A DNA stretch of 64,000 nt from Zoogloea sp. (GCF_030157465.1 NZ_JAOAUU010000060.1:1-64000), one strand, 5' to 3'. Shown: positions 53,489 to 62,128, counted from the first letter of the stretch. Made by a program: numbers and translations. The notes: generated by a model not told the origin, from the sequence alone.

Positions 53489-54383
53489 GGGCCCCTCCGG
53501 GGCCGCCCCCCCGCTTCAGCGTCCCAGCAGGGCTGCTGGGCCTCAGGGAGAAGCGAAAGCCCCGGTCGTCGAGGCTCCAGTCCCGGCGCCACTGGTCGCG
53601 GTAAGCAGCACGAAGCCACCTCCACTCAAGGCCCCAAGAGCCGCCGCGCACGACTCGCGGTGCATCGGAAGCATCCCCTGTATTGCCCCGCGGATTCTGC
53701 TGTGCCTTACCATCGTAGGGCCGCATTCCGTCTGCGCACCATTCCCATACGTTGCCGTGCATTTGGTAAAGCCCCCAAGCGTTTGGTGCAAAGGATTTCA
53801 CCGGCACAGTCTTCTTCCGGCACTCGTCGGTCGAACCATCGACATAAGCATCGCGACCATCGTAGTTCGCCTGCGCCGGCGTAATTCGGCTGCCACAGTT
53901 AAAAGCCTTTTTCGTTCCGGCACGGCATGCGTATTCCCACTCTGCGTCCGTCGGAAGCACCGCATTCACCCCTCGCAGCATCTCGCCCACCTTTTTCAGA
54001 AACCTGTTCACCTCGTCCCAGCTCACCCGCTCCACCGGATTCTGAGGGTCGTCCTTGAAGTGGCTTGGATTGCCTCCCATCATGGCCTCCCACACCGCTT
54101 GCGAGCATGCCGTCTCCGCCAGCCAGAAACCTTCCGTCAAACGCACCAGATGCGGCGGACCTTCGTCGAAGCTGCACTGAGGTTCGGTCTCATGCGAACC
54201 CATCTCGAACTCGCCCGGCTCAATCCAGCGAAAGCGCTGCAACGGCCCACCGATAACCACATCAATCCACAAACCGTAACGGTCATCTCCCCAAGCACGG
54301 GCAAAAACCGGCGGAAACTCTGGCGGCCGGCGCCGGGTTTCGGGAGGATAGGCAATATCAGGGGTGGGTTTAGGCGCTTGCAT
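53463..54383 (-). CDS. FGE/SUMF1-fold (C-type-lectin-like) protein lacking catalytic cysteines
   Basis: 306 residues without a signal peptide. The FGE-sulfatase domain spans about 48-282: IEPGEFEMGS, NPVERVSWDEV, LPTDAEWEYACRAG, NAWGLYQMHGNVWEWC and RVVRGGSW...GFRFSLR. True formylglycine-generating enzymes have two cysteines just after GGS(F/Y); here that place reads GGSWGLEWRWLRAAYR, so oxidase activity is not expected. The domain is 75% identical, gap-free over 201 residues, to the C-terminus of the upstream gene's product, but residues 251-274 have diverged almost completely. The tail RGGGPGGARRSATGRG is probably disordered. It is the last gene of the DUF4062-MoxR operon, 3 bases after the preceding stop. 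Confidence 0.85.
   Translation of the reverse strand: MQAPKPTPDIAYPPETRRRPPEFPPVFARAWGDDRYGLWIDVVIGGPLQRFRWIEPGEFEMGSHETEPQCSFDEGPPHLVRLTEGFWLAETACSQAVWEAMMGGNPSHFKDDPQNPVERVSWDEVNRFLKKVGEMLRGVNAVLPTDAEWEYACRAGTKKAFNCGSRITPAQANYDGRDAYVDGSTDECRKKTVPVKSFAPNAWGLYQMHGNVWEWCADGMRPYDGKAQQNPRGNTGDASDAPRVVRGGSWGLEWRWLRAAYRDQWRRDWSLDDRGFRFSLRPSSPAGTLKRGGGPGGARRSATGRG
53523..53540. repeat. Hairpin just downstream of the variable segment
   Basis: CCCAGCAG-gg-CTGCTGGG, an 8-bp perfect stem (or 7 bp with a 4-base loop), lies 22 bases past the end of the divergent segment in coding direction. A short stem at this place is a feature of target genes of diversity-generating retroelements, where it aids retrohoming; here the link is hypothetical. 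Confidence 0.5.
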
Positions 54384-54386
54384 AAG

Positions 54387-57173
54387 CTATTTCTTATTCG
54401 GCGTGTCGTTGGCTGAATCGAAACCCAAAAACTTCCTGACGGTGCTCTTTAGCTTCTCCGATATCGTCGCTGGGCTAGCGACGGGCTCATCCCCTGCATC
54501 CGGGGCCACTGCTGCCCCCGGCAGGCACAGCGAGCCCTCGGCCGAGCTCATGAACCTCAGGGAGACGCGAAAGCCCAAGCCGTCGTTGCGCCCATCCTGG
54601 GGGCCCTGGCGGCGGTATGCCGCGCGAAGCCTCCACGGCCCGTCGAACCAGGAACCGCCGCGCACGACACGCGGGGCATCTTCCGAGTCGCCCGCCTCGC
54701 CCCGCGGACTTTCTTGAGCCTCGCCATCGTAGGGGCGCATCCCCTCCGCACACCATTCCCATACGTTGCCATGCATCTGGTAAAGGCCCCAAGCGTTCGG
54801 CGCGAAGGATTTCACACGCACAGTCTTCTTCCGGTACTCGCCAGTAGGCCCCTCGGCGTAAGCCTTTCGGCCATCGTAATTCGCCTGCGCCAACGTAATC
54901 CCATCGCCCCAGCTGAAGGCTGTCTCCGTTCCAGCCCGGCAAGCGTATTCCCATTCCGCTTCCGTCGGAAGCTCCGCCTTTACCCCCGGCAGCAACTCGC
55001 CCACCTTTTGCAGAAATTCGCTCACGTCGCCCCAACTCACCCTCTCCACCGGTTTCAGCGGATCGCCCTTGAACTGGCTCGGGTTACTCCCCATCACAGC
55101 TCCCCACACTGCCTGCGAACACGCGGTCTCCGCCAGCCAGAAGCCTTCCGTCAAACACACCCGATGCTGCGGGCCTTCGTCGTCGAAGCGCTCCGGCTCG
55201 GTGTCCGGCGATCCCATCACAAATTCGCCCGGCTCAATGTAGCGGAAACGCTGGGTAGCCCCGGCGATGTCGGCATCGGCATACAGCCCATGAATATCTC
55301 GCCCGAACTCCTGCGCCCAGAGCGGGCGCGATAGGGCGCCGAAGCGGAACAGACCTTTGTCCGCGGTCAGCCAGAATTCGGAGAGCCCCGGGTCGCCGCT
55401 ACGCGGCAGCTCGACGGCCGCGCCATGGAATTCCAGCCAACGGCCAATACGCTCGCGACGCTCCGACCAGCCGACGCCGCCCCCGCTCGACACGACAGGC
55501 CACCGGCTTTGGTCGCCCCGGTCGGGGCGCAGGTAGAGGCGGTCGTTGTGCTGAACCAGCGCGAGCGGCTGCGCTTCCGTTTGCAACGACCGGCTGCGGC
55601 GAGCTGCGGCGATGTCCGCGGGGTTGAAGCCGTAAGGCACCGTCTCGGCCCCGCTGAGTGCCCATAACGGGGCGAGGAGACGGGATTGGGTGGCAATCCA
55701 GGTCGCGTCGGTTTGATGCCGGGTGAGCAGGTCGCGGGAGAACGAAACGGGATCGCCTGGCCCCTGGTAGGGAAAGCGCCCCATGCGCCGGAACCAGCGA
55801 CTCGCCTCCTGCAGAATCTCCGGCGACACGGCCTGACGTGCCTCGGGACGGGCATGAGCCTGCCAGATGAGGATTTCCGCACATTCCGTCGAGCGCCCGG
55901 TCCAGGCGTGATGATGGAGGATGCACAGCAGAACCTCGATCTGGATGGCGGCAGGCAGGGCCTCAAATTCCTTCCGGTAGCGAACCACATGCGCCCTGTC
56001 GATCTCGCAGACCTGGGTTCCGGCAACGACAACAGGAGAATGGGACCACACCAGCGCTTCCAGTCCGGGCTCGGCGGCCGTGGCCGGATGCAGCCGACGC
56101 AGGGCGCGCAAAAGCTTCGGCTCGACCCGCACACAGCACGCCATGCAGGCGAGCAAGGTTTCGCGCAGATCATCGACAAGCCCGCCGCGTCTCCCCCGCG
56201 AGGGCCGGACAGGGCGCAGGTCGGAATCCGCCCCAAGGCAATACATGCGCCCGTGGCGGCTCATCTCCGATGACACCCGCCGGGCAGAGAGGGGCAGCCA
56301 GGCAACCGGCCGGGCTCCGCCCTCCTCGAGCGTTCGACAGAACTCGCGCCACTCATCCTCAACAATCGAGCTGCCGGACAAAAGGCCCAGATCACCCAGG
56401 ATCAGCACCGGGGTACCGGGTGGCGGAACGGGGATGTCCCTGGGTACGGACCGGAGCACCTGCAGCCCTCGCTGCACCGTGCAAGGTTCAAATGGCGAGT
56501 CGTCCACCGTCCAGACCTTTAAACCGCCATCGCCGTGAAGCCGCTGGACTTCACGCAGGATGCTGTCGTAGTCATCCTCGTAGGGCAGCAGACGATCGGC
56601 AAATTGCATGACCACAACGAGTTCGCCGCCCCAGTTGCGGCTCATGCGCCGGGGCAGACGCCGGACTGTTTCGCCACGGGCCAGCCTGCGCACCAGCATC
56701 GCTACATCGATCTGTGCCGGGCGGGGGCAGGCGAGGGAACGTCGGAGTGCGGGCCACAGGCGGGGGCGGGCAACCAATGGCAGGTGGGGTGCCTCGCCCG
56801 TCAATCTGGGGGCACAATCAGCAGCGGTGAGGGGGCGCAGGTCGCCGTCGGCGCCCGGCTCTTGCCGACCTTCAAGGGCATGGGCTTCAAGTAGCGCAAA
56901 CAGGCGGGCCTGGAGGCGTGCACGCAGCTGCGGAGCACCCTCATCAGGCTCGGTGTCGACCGGGATTTCGGGCTCTGGCGCGTCGTCGGGCGGTTCGACA
57001 ACAACGGTCGTCCGCTCGTCTTCGACAGGCGCTTTGTCATCACCGAACTGCATGCACAGCAAGCGGCCAAACCGCTCGGCCGTTTGGGCATCGAGGGATT
57101 TAACGTCCGGCCCGTGGCTGATCACCAAGGCTCGAAGCAGGTCGGCGCGCCCGACGACGCTTCGGATACCCAT
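54387..57173 (-). CDS. Conflict-system protein: putative vWA-like region plus C-terminal FGE/C-type-lectin fold
   Basis: 928 residues. Residues 1-130 are acidic/Pro-rich linker after a short helical start. Residues about 180-320 look like a Rossmannoid/vWA-related region (GGELVVVMQFADRLLPYEDD, a degenerate MIDAS-like strand; TPVLILGDLGLLSGSS), similar in layout to the SAV_2336-type N-domain seen beside MoxR ATPases. A helical middle (330-520) follows. The FGE-fold domain is 636-873 with IEPGEFVMGS, LPTEAEWEYACRAG, MHGNVWEWC and RVVRGGSW...GFRVSLR; the catalytic cysteines are replaced (GGSWFDGPWRLRAAYR). Variable segment: residues 843-866. The start overlaps the MoxR gene's stop (TGATG). The vWA assignment is tentative; the FGE fold is secure. 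Confidence 0.8.
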   Translation of the reverse strand: MGIRSVVGRADLLRALVISHGPDVKSLDAQTAERFGRLLCMQFGDDKAPVEDERTTVVVEPPDDAPEPEIPVDTEPDEGAPQLRARLQARLFALLEAHALEGRQEPGADGDLRPLTAADCAPRLTGEAPHLPLVARPRLWPALRRSLACPRPAQIDVAMLVRRLARGETVRRLPRRMSRNWGGELVVVMQFADRLLPYEDDYDSILREVQRLHGDGGLKVWTVDDSPFEPCTVQRGLQVLRSVPRDIPVPPPGTPVLILGDLGLLSGSSIVEDEWREFCRTLEEGGARPVAWLPLSARRVSSEMSRHGRMYCLGADSDLRPVRPSRGRRGGLVDDLRETLLACMACCVRVEPKLLRALRRLHPATAAEPGLEALVWSHSPVVVAGTQVCEIDRAHVVRYRKEFEALPAAIQIEVLLCILHHHAWTGRSTECAEILIWQAHARPEARQAVSPEILQEASRWFRRMGRFPYQGPGDPVSFSRDLLTRHQTDATWIATQSRLLAPLWALSGAETVPYGFNPADIAAARRSRSLQTEAQPLALVQHNDRLYLRPDRGDQSRWPVVSSGGGVGWSERRERIGRWLEFHGAAVELPRSGDPGLSEFWLTADKGLFRFGALSRPLWAQEFGRDIHGLYADADIAGATQRFRYIEPGEFVMGSPDTEPERFDDEGPQHRVCLTEGFWLAETACSQAVWGAVMGSNPSQFKGDPLKPVERVSWGDVSEFLQKVGELLPGVKAELPTEAEWEYACRAGTETAFSWGDGITLAQANYDGRKAYAEGPTGEYRKKTVRVKSFAPNAWGLYQMHGNVWEWCAEGMRPYDGEAQESPRGEAGDSEDAPRVVRGGSWFDGPWRLRAAYRRQGPQDGRNDGLGFRVSLRFMSSAEGSLCLPGAAVAPDAGDEPVASPATISEKLKSTVRKFLGFDSANDTPNKK

Positions 57174-58183
57174 CAGAACGACTTCCCGGCCGCTACCCCT
57201 TCACGTCGCTGGGACAGGTCAGGATGCCCTTCGACGATGCCATGCTTGAGATAGGCATAGGCCGACAGGCGCTTGACCCATTCCCGCTGCCTTTTCGGAT
57301 TGTCGGGAAAAAGCTCCAGCACGGCGTAGAGCAGGTCCAGATATTCAGCCAGACCCGGCGGCGGCAAGCCGGCCTTCTTGACCTTGCTCCGGTCGGCGAC
57401 AAGCTGGTCGGCCGCCAGTTCGAGCAAACCGCGCGGAAGGCGCTCGGCACGCAGCCCGTTTTCCGTTGCGCGCTCGCCAAAGTGGGCCTCACCCCGCTTC
57501 ACCAGCCAGTTACGGTAGTCCGCGTCGGGCTCAAGGCTCAAGACCACGCAACGGCGCAGAAAGGCAGCCGGCAGCTCCCGCTCTTCGTTCGTGGTGATCA
57601 CCACGAGGGGCGCATCGACACCCGGCCCACCGATCACCTTACCCAAGGCCTCGATGGTGAAGCTGCGCTGGGACAGGATTTCCAGCAGGCTGTTGGGCAG
57701 GTCGCTATCGGCCTTGTCGATCTCGTCGATGAGAACGACGTGGGCTTTCGGCTGCTTCTCACTTTCAGCCTTCGGCAGATAGGGCTTTGCCGACACCCAG
57801 CCGAAGGCTTTCCACAAGACGCCCGGTCGCCAATAATTTTGTTCATTCTTTTCAAGTTCTGCCGGCCCGATCTGGGCGTCCGCCAGACGCTTGATCGCAT
57901 CGAAGCGATAGAGCAGTTCATGGGGCTCGAAACGGGGATGGATGGTTTCAGCGTGAAGAGCCCAATCCGCCTGAGACGCGACCACGGCTCTCGCCAACTG
58001 GGTCTTGCCGGTGCCGGGCTCGCCGCGCACCAGCAAGGGCCGACGGGCCGCGTAGGCCAGCGTGATCGCATCGATTTCTTCCTGCGACCACTGATGGCAG
58101 GACGCCGACTGGGAGTCTGTGGGCAACAAATCCTGCACCTGACCGGGCTTGAGCGTGCTGAAGGGCGAAGTGGGAAACGTCAT
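57173..58183 (-). CDS. MoxR-family AAA+ ATPase
   Basis: 336 residues. Walker A GEPGTGKT at 54-61, Walker B VVLIDEIDKAD near 149, sensor-1 region LVVITTNEERELPAAFLRRC with Arg finger, and the lid with LAEYLDLLYAVLELFP. MoxR ATPases work as chaperones with vWA-domain partners; here the partner is probably the 928-residue product, whose start codon overlaps this stop. MTFPTSPF is taken as the start because it leaves a 28-base gap to the upstream gene; an upstream ATG at 58276 would overlap that gene by 65 bases. Confidence 0.9.
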   Translation of the reverse strand: MTFPTSPFSTLKPGQVQDLLPTDSQSASCHQWSQEEIDAITLAYAARRPLLVRGEPGTGKTQLARAVVASQADWALHAETIHPRFEPHELLYRFDAIKRLADAQIGPAELEKNEQNYWRPGVLWKAFGWVSAKPYLPKAESEKQPKAHVVLIDEIDKADSDLPNSLLEILSQRSFTIEALGKVIGGPGVDAPLVVITTNEERELPAAFLRRCVVLSLEPDADYRNWLVKRGEAHFGERATENGLRAERLPRGLLELAADQLVADRSKVKKAGLPPPGLAEYLDLLYAVLELFPDNPKRQREWVKRLSAYAYLKHGIVEGHPDLSQRREGVAAGKSF

Positions 58184-58211
58184 TTTGGGCTTTCGAAGGA
58201 ATAAGGGCAGA

Positions 58212-59591
58212 TCAGGCGTCGTTTGCCGCCGTACCTTGATCGGGCGTAGAGAGGGTGCCGTCGAGGAGGGGCGCAATCAGACTCGAAAGTTCTGCCATGA
58301 GATCGTGGACAGCAGCACGTGGAACGCCTTTGAACAGGGTTGGCACGTTGAAGTCTTGCAGAACTGTGCGGGCCCGGTCTTCATCCCGCATGGGGCTTCC
58401 GTCGGGCGCGACAATGACAAGGCGAAATTTGAGCTCGTTGAGAAGTGTGCGTAGTCGAGCCTTGACGACGCTTTTACTGTAACCGCCTTCAGCCAAACCG
58501 GTTCCCGGTGAAAACTGTAGCTGAGCGGCCTTCAGGTGAAGCTTGCGCCTTACCGTTGCAGCGATCTCGGCCTCGGCCAGTTCAACGCCCTGCCGGTGCC
58601 CGAACTCCTCGACCGGCAGACGCAAGAAATTAACCGGCTCCGGCAGGCCTGGCGAAAGTTTGAGTCCAAACCCCATGCAGGCGGCAGCCAGCACCGCAAC
58701 GATTCGCGGATCATCGCCATCAAGCGGCTCGTATTTGTTGAGCGTAACTTCATGGGGCCCTCTGATTACGAAGGCCTCCCCACCCACCAGGGTCATCAGC
58801 TTGACCGTGTCGCGATAAACATGGTTTTCACGCAGAAGCCGCAGGGTCGAAGGAATTTTGCCTTGGTCGCTGGCCATCCAGCCGAGATCGCAAAGAAAAT
58901 CCTCAGGCACGGGGGCGCCACAACAGGCTTCGAATACCCCCCTGGGGGTGAGCGGCTTCGGCAGGCCGGAAAAAACGACTGAACCGCAAAACTCAGGCAG
59001 CACAGCCAGTTCGCTCCACGATGTGTTGAGGCGATCGGCAAGCATGCGCTGCAGCTCGGTGCCGGAATCCGGGGCGGGGTCGGCTTGCGTGGAAAGCTGC
59101 TCTCGAAGCGTACTCGACTCTGCATCCCCATCGCCAACACGCTCGACGTAATCCGTGTAAGCCTTCAAGACATGGAATTTCAGATCGGCTGCGCTGGAGA
59201 ACTCCACCGCACGAGTATTCACCTTTTTGAGAAAGGCCTCGATGCGTTCCGGGGGACTTTCCTTGCTCACAGCATCGATCCATTTCTGGTCGATGCTGCC
59301 TTTCTTGATGAAGATGAGCTGTGGCAGCTTTCCCTCCACCGCTTCGTCGAACTCCAGTTCGGTGATCGACAGGTCACCATCAGGGCAATGCCCGTACCTG
59401 AGCCCAAGAATGCCGATGTAAAGATCGCACTTGGCGACATCCGCCAGACAACTCTCTCGCACCGTCCGCTCGTCGGCCGAGTAGCTCTCGATGACGAGGC
59501 ATTTATGCTGAAGCGCCGCACGCACCGCGGCACGCTCGTCCTGAAGATCGTTGAGCGTCGATGACAGATAGACTTGCCGTGTTTCGATCAT
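58212..59591 (-). CDS. DUF4062 (TIR-like) protein, first gene of the conflict operon
   Basis: 459 residues. Residues 1-95 are a clear DUF4062 domain: RQVYLSSTLNDLQDERAAV, CDLYIGILGLRYGHCP and a final LEFDEAVEG. This TIR/SLOG-like fold occurs at the front of STAND and other immune-type proteins and is thought to act as an effector or adaptor. Residues 100-150 are helical. The rest (about 180-440) is a domain I do not recognise (SVVFSGLPKPLTPRGVFEACCG, FLRLPVEEFGHRQGVEL, LRTLLNELKFRLVIVAPDGSP). It leads the MoxR/FGE operon and lies 81 bases from the divergent yjbQ-like gene, so the operon promoter must be in that gap. Confidence 0.85.
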   Translation of the reverse strand: MIETRQVYLSSTLNDLQDERAAVRAALQHKCLVIESYSADERTVRESCLADVAKCDLYIGILGLRYGHCPDGDLSITELEFDEAVEGKLPQLIFIKKGSIDQKWIDAVSKESPPERIEAFLKKVNTRAVEFSSAADLKFHVLKAYTDYVERVGDGDAESSTLREQLSTQADPAPDSGTELQRMLADRLNTSWSELAVLPEFCGSVVFSGLPKPLTPRGVFEACCGAPVPEDFLCDLGWMASDQGKIPSTLRLLRENHVYRDTVKLMTLVGGEAFVIRGPHEVTLNKYEPLDGDDPRIVAVLAAACMGFGLKLSPGLPEPVNFLRLPVEEFGHRQGVELAEAEIAATVRRKLHLKAAQLQFSPGTGLAEGGYSKSVVKARLRTLLNELKFRLVIVAPDGSPMRDEDRARTVLQDFNVPTLFKGVPRAAVHDLMAELSSLIAPLLDGTLSTPDQGTAANDA

Positions 59592-59672
59592 GCGGAATCC
59601 CTGTTTTTTTGCTCACATTACCCGATGCCGCACGCAACCCGCCATACCTGTTGAATACGCAAATCCAATCCC

Positions 59673-60086
59673 ATGCCCCACCAACACCTCCTCACCTTCA
59701 CCACCCGCCCCCGCGCTACCCTCGACATCACGGCCGACGTGGCCGCGGTGGTCCGGGCGTCCGGCATTGCCACCGGGCTGGCGCATGTCTTTGTGCAGCA
59801 CACCAGTTGCTCGCTGATGATCACCGAGAACGCCGATCCGGATGTGCGGCGGGATCTGGAGACGGTGTTCGGGCGCCTTGCGCCGGATGGCGATGCGGCT
59901 TATCGGCATGATCTGGAGGGCGACGACGACATGGCGGCACACGCGCGGAGCGTGTTGTCGGACGTGGGGCTGACGGTGCCGGTGGGTGGCGGGCGGCTGT
60001 TGCTGGGGACGTGGCAGGGGATTTTTCTGTGGGAACACCGCGCCAGCAGCCATGCGCGGCGGGTGGTGGTGACGGTGATCGGCTGA
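59673..60086 (+). CDS. YjbQ/UPF0047 family protein
   Basis: 137 residues with the family marks HTSCSLMITENADPDVRRDLE, HDLEGDDDMAAHARSVL and LGTWQGIFLWEHR. Members have weak thiamine-phosphate synthase activity and bind a metal through the conserved His residues, all present here. Housekeeping gene; it marks the left border of ordinary sequence beside the conflict operon. Confidence 0.9.
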   Translation: MPHQHLLTFTTRPRATLDITADVAAVVRASGIATGLAHVFVQHTSCSLMITENADPDVRRDLETVFGRLAPDGDAAYRHDLEGDDDMAAHARSVLSDVGLTVPVGGGRLLLGTWQGIFLWEHRASSHARRVVVTVIG

Positions 60087-60198
60087 GCGCCCGACCACCA
60101 AGCCCGTCACAGGGGCACGGCGGCGCGGGTGCTATGCTCGGCGGGTTCGCCGCGCGGCCTTGCCGCCTGTGGCCAGACCGTTTTCCGGAGCCTCACCC

Positions 60199-62112
60199 AT
60201 GAAATCCGCTTTCACCCTTAGCCGCCTGGCTGTTGCCACCGGCATCGCCTTTGCCGCGCCGGCGCTCCTCGCCCAGACCGTCGCCCCGGCGGCCAAACCG
60301 GTTGTCGCGGCGCCGGCCGTGGTCAAGCCAGCCGTGCCGACGCCCGCCACGGTCAAGCCGGGCGCGGCCCCTGCGGCCAGCGCAGCGGCGCCGGCCGCGG
60401 CCGCGCCTGCGGGCACGCCGCCGGTCGATCCCAATGCGCCGGTCACTCCGCCGGCACCGCCTCCGCCGCCCTTGTCCGACATCATCTTCACCAACGGCGA
60501 CGTGATCACCTTCGACGACAAGCGCCCGCTGGCGCAGGCCGTGGCGGTCAAGGGCAGCAAAATCATCGCGGTGGGCAAGAGCAAGGACATTCTGGCGCGC
60601 TGGAAGAGCGAGGGCACCGAAGTGGTGGATCTGGCCGGCAAGACGCTGGTGCCGGGCTTTGTCGATGCCTGGGGGCAGATGTCGCGACTGGGCTTGTACT
60701 CGGTGGCGGCCCAGTTGCAGTCGCCGCCGGAAGGCCCGGTGACGGATGTAAACGGCCTTATCCGCGCCCTGCGCGACTGGAGCAAGGGCGAACTGGCCCA
60801 GCGTTTTGGCTGGACGATAGGCTTTGGCTACGACGACAGCCGCCTGCGCGAGCAGCGCCCGCTGTCGCGCAGCGATCTGGATTCGGTGTCCCGCGACAAG
60901 CCGGTGCTGGTCATCCACCAATCGGGCCGCCAGGTTGTTGCCAACGGCAAGGCGCTGGAGCTGGCCGGCATCACCCGCGACAGCATCGACCCGCCGGGCG
61001 GCAGCATCGGCCGCTGGCCGGGCTCGAAGGAGCCGGACGGCGTGCTCGAGGGCGCGGCCGCGGCGGCGCTGATCGGCAGCCTGCCGCAGGTGCCGGCCGC
61101 CGAGCGCCAGGCGATGATCCAGCAGGGCCAGACGCTTTACCTGCAAAACGGCTACACCACCGCTGTCGAAGCCCGCGCCACGCCGGACGATTTTGCCCAC
61201 TACACCCAGGCAGCCGACAGCGGCACGCTGAAGCTCGACGTGGCCTTCTACGCCGATCTGGCCAGCGCCGGCACCGCCCTCAAGGGCCACAAGTCGATCG
61301 GGCCGAAGTATTACAAGAGCCACCTGCGCCTCGCCGGCGCTTCCTTCGCGCTCGATGGCGTGGCCGAAGACCGCAGCGCCTGGCTCACCCAGCCTTACCA
61401 GTTACCGCCGCCGGGCAAGCGCACGCAGTTTGCCGGCTACCCCGGCGCCAGCGACGAGACTGCGCTGGATCTGGCCACCCGCGCCTACGCCGGTGGCTGG
61501 CAGCTGGCGGTGCAGGCCAACGGCGACGCGGCCATCGACCAGTTTCTCGGCGCCGTTCGCGCGGCCGCCGGCAAGCATCCGGGCAAGGATCGCCGCCCGC
61601 TGCTGGTGGGCGCGCAAACCCTGCGCGACGACCAGCTCGAGCTGATGAAGGAGCTGGGTATCGGCGTGGCTTTTGCGCCCCAGCGCCTGGGGCTGTCGGA
61701 AGCCGTTCTCAAGGATTACACCCTCGGCACCGAACGCAGCGCCCGCTTTGCCCCGGCTGCCAGCGCCCAGCGCCGCGACCTGGCGGTGCTGCTGTACGCC
61801 GATCCGGCACTCGTCGCACCGACGCCCTTCGGCGTGATGGCCGCGGCGATCAAACGGCCACTGGGCGACGACCAGCAGCTCAGCCCGCTGGACGCCCTCA
61901 AGGCGCTCACCCTGCTGCCGGCCCGCCAGCTGGGCGAAGAGAAGATCAAGGGCAGCATTGCCACCGGCAAGCTGGCCGACTTCGCCATCCTGTCGGCCAA
62001 TCCGCTCAAAACGCCGCCTGAAAAACTGGGTGAAATCCGCGTCACGGGCACGATCAAGGAAGGCGTCACCGTGTTTGGCGGCGCCGACGGCGGCGTGCCG
62101 ATCACCCGCTGA
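60199..62112 (+). CDS. Exported amidohydrolase-like (YtcJ-type) protein with lost metal ligands
   Basis: 637 residues: signal peptide (MKSAFTLSRLAVATGIAFAA...), an Ala/Pro-rich linker to about residue 90, then an amidohydrolase-3 fold (DIIFTNGDVITFDDKRPLAQAVAVK; LAGKTLVPGFVDA). In active YtcJ-type enzymes PGFIDAH is followed by another His; here the text is PGFVDAWGQM. The later His motifs read QANGDAAIDQF and GAQTLRDDQ, each with Gln for His. All visible metal ligands are thus substituted, so hydrolysis by the usual mechanism is unlikely and a binding or scaffold role is possible. The start at MKSAFTL is preferred over 60160. Confidence 0.82.
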   Translation: MKSAFTLSRLAVATGIAFAAPALLAQTVAPAAKPVVAAPAVVKPAVPTPATVKPGAAPAASAAAPAAAAPAGTPPVDPNAPVTPPAPPPPPLSDIIFTNGDVITFDDKRPLAQAVAVKGSKIIAVGKSKDILARWKSEGTEVVDLAGKTLVPGFVDAWGQMSRLGLYSVAAQLQSPPEGPVTDVNGLIRALRDWSKGELAQRFGWTIGFGYDDSRLREQRPLSRSDLDSVSRDKPVLVIHQSGRQVVANGKALELAGITRDSIDPPGGSIGRWPGSKEPDGVLEGAAAAALIGSLPQVPAAERQAMIQQGQTLYLQNGYTTAVEARATPDDFAHYTQAADSGTLKLDVAFYADLASAGTALKGHKSIGPKYYKSHLRLAGASFALDGVAEDRSAWLTQPYQLPPPGKRTQFAGYPGASDETALDLATRAYAGGWQLAVQANGDAAIDQFLGAVRAAAGKHPGKDRRPLLVGAQTLRDDQLELMKELGIGVAFAPQRLGLSEAVLKDYTLGTERSARFAPAASAQRRDLAVLLYADPALVAPTPFGVMAAAIKRPLGDDQQLSPLDALKALTLLPARQLGEEKIKGSIATGKLADFAILSANPLKTPPEKLGEIRVTGTIKEGVTVFGGADGGVPITR

Positions 62113-62128
62113 GCGGCCGGCGGCGGGC

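Noticed and set aside
53463-57173. Sulfatase-maturing (formylglycine-generating) activity for the FGE-fold proteins
   Set aside because: Both catalytic cysteines are absent and no sulfatase gene is nearby.
53463-59591. A complete diversity-generating retroelement
   Set aside because: No reverse transcriptase, accessory gene or adenine-bearing template repeat is found in the window; only target-like features are seen, so I report it as a hypothesis.
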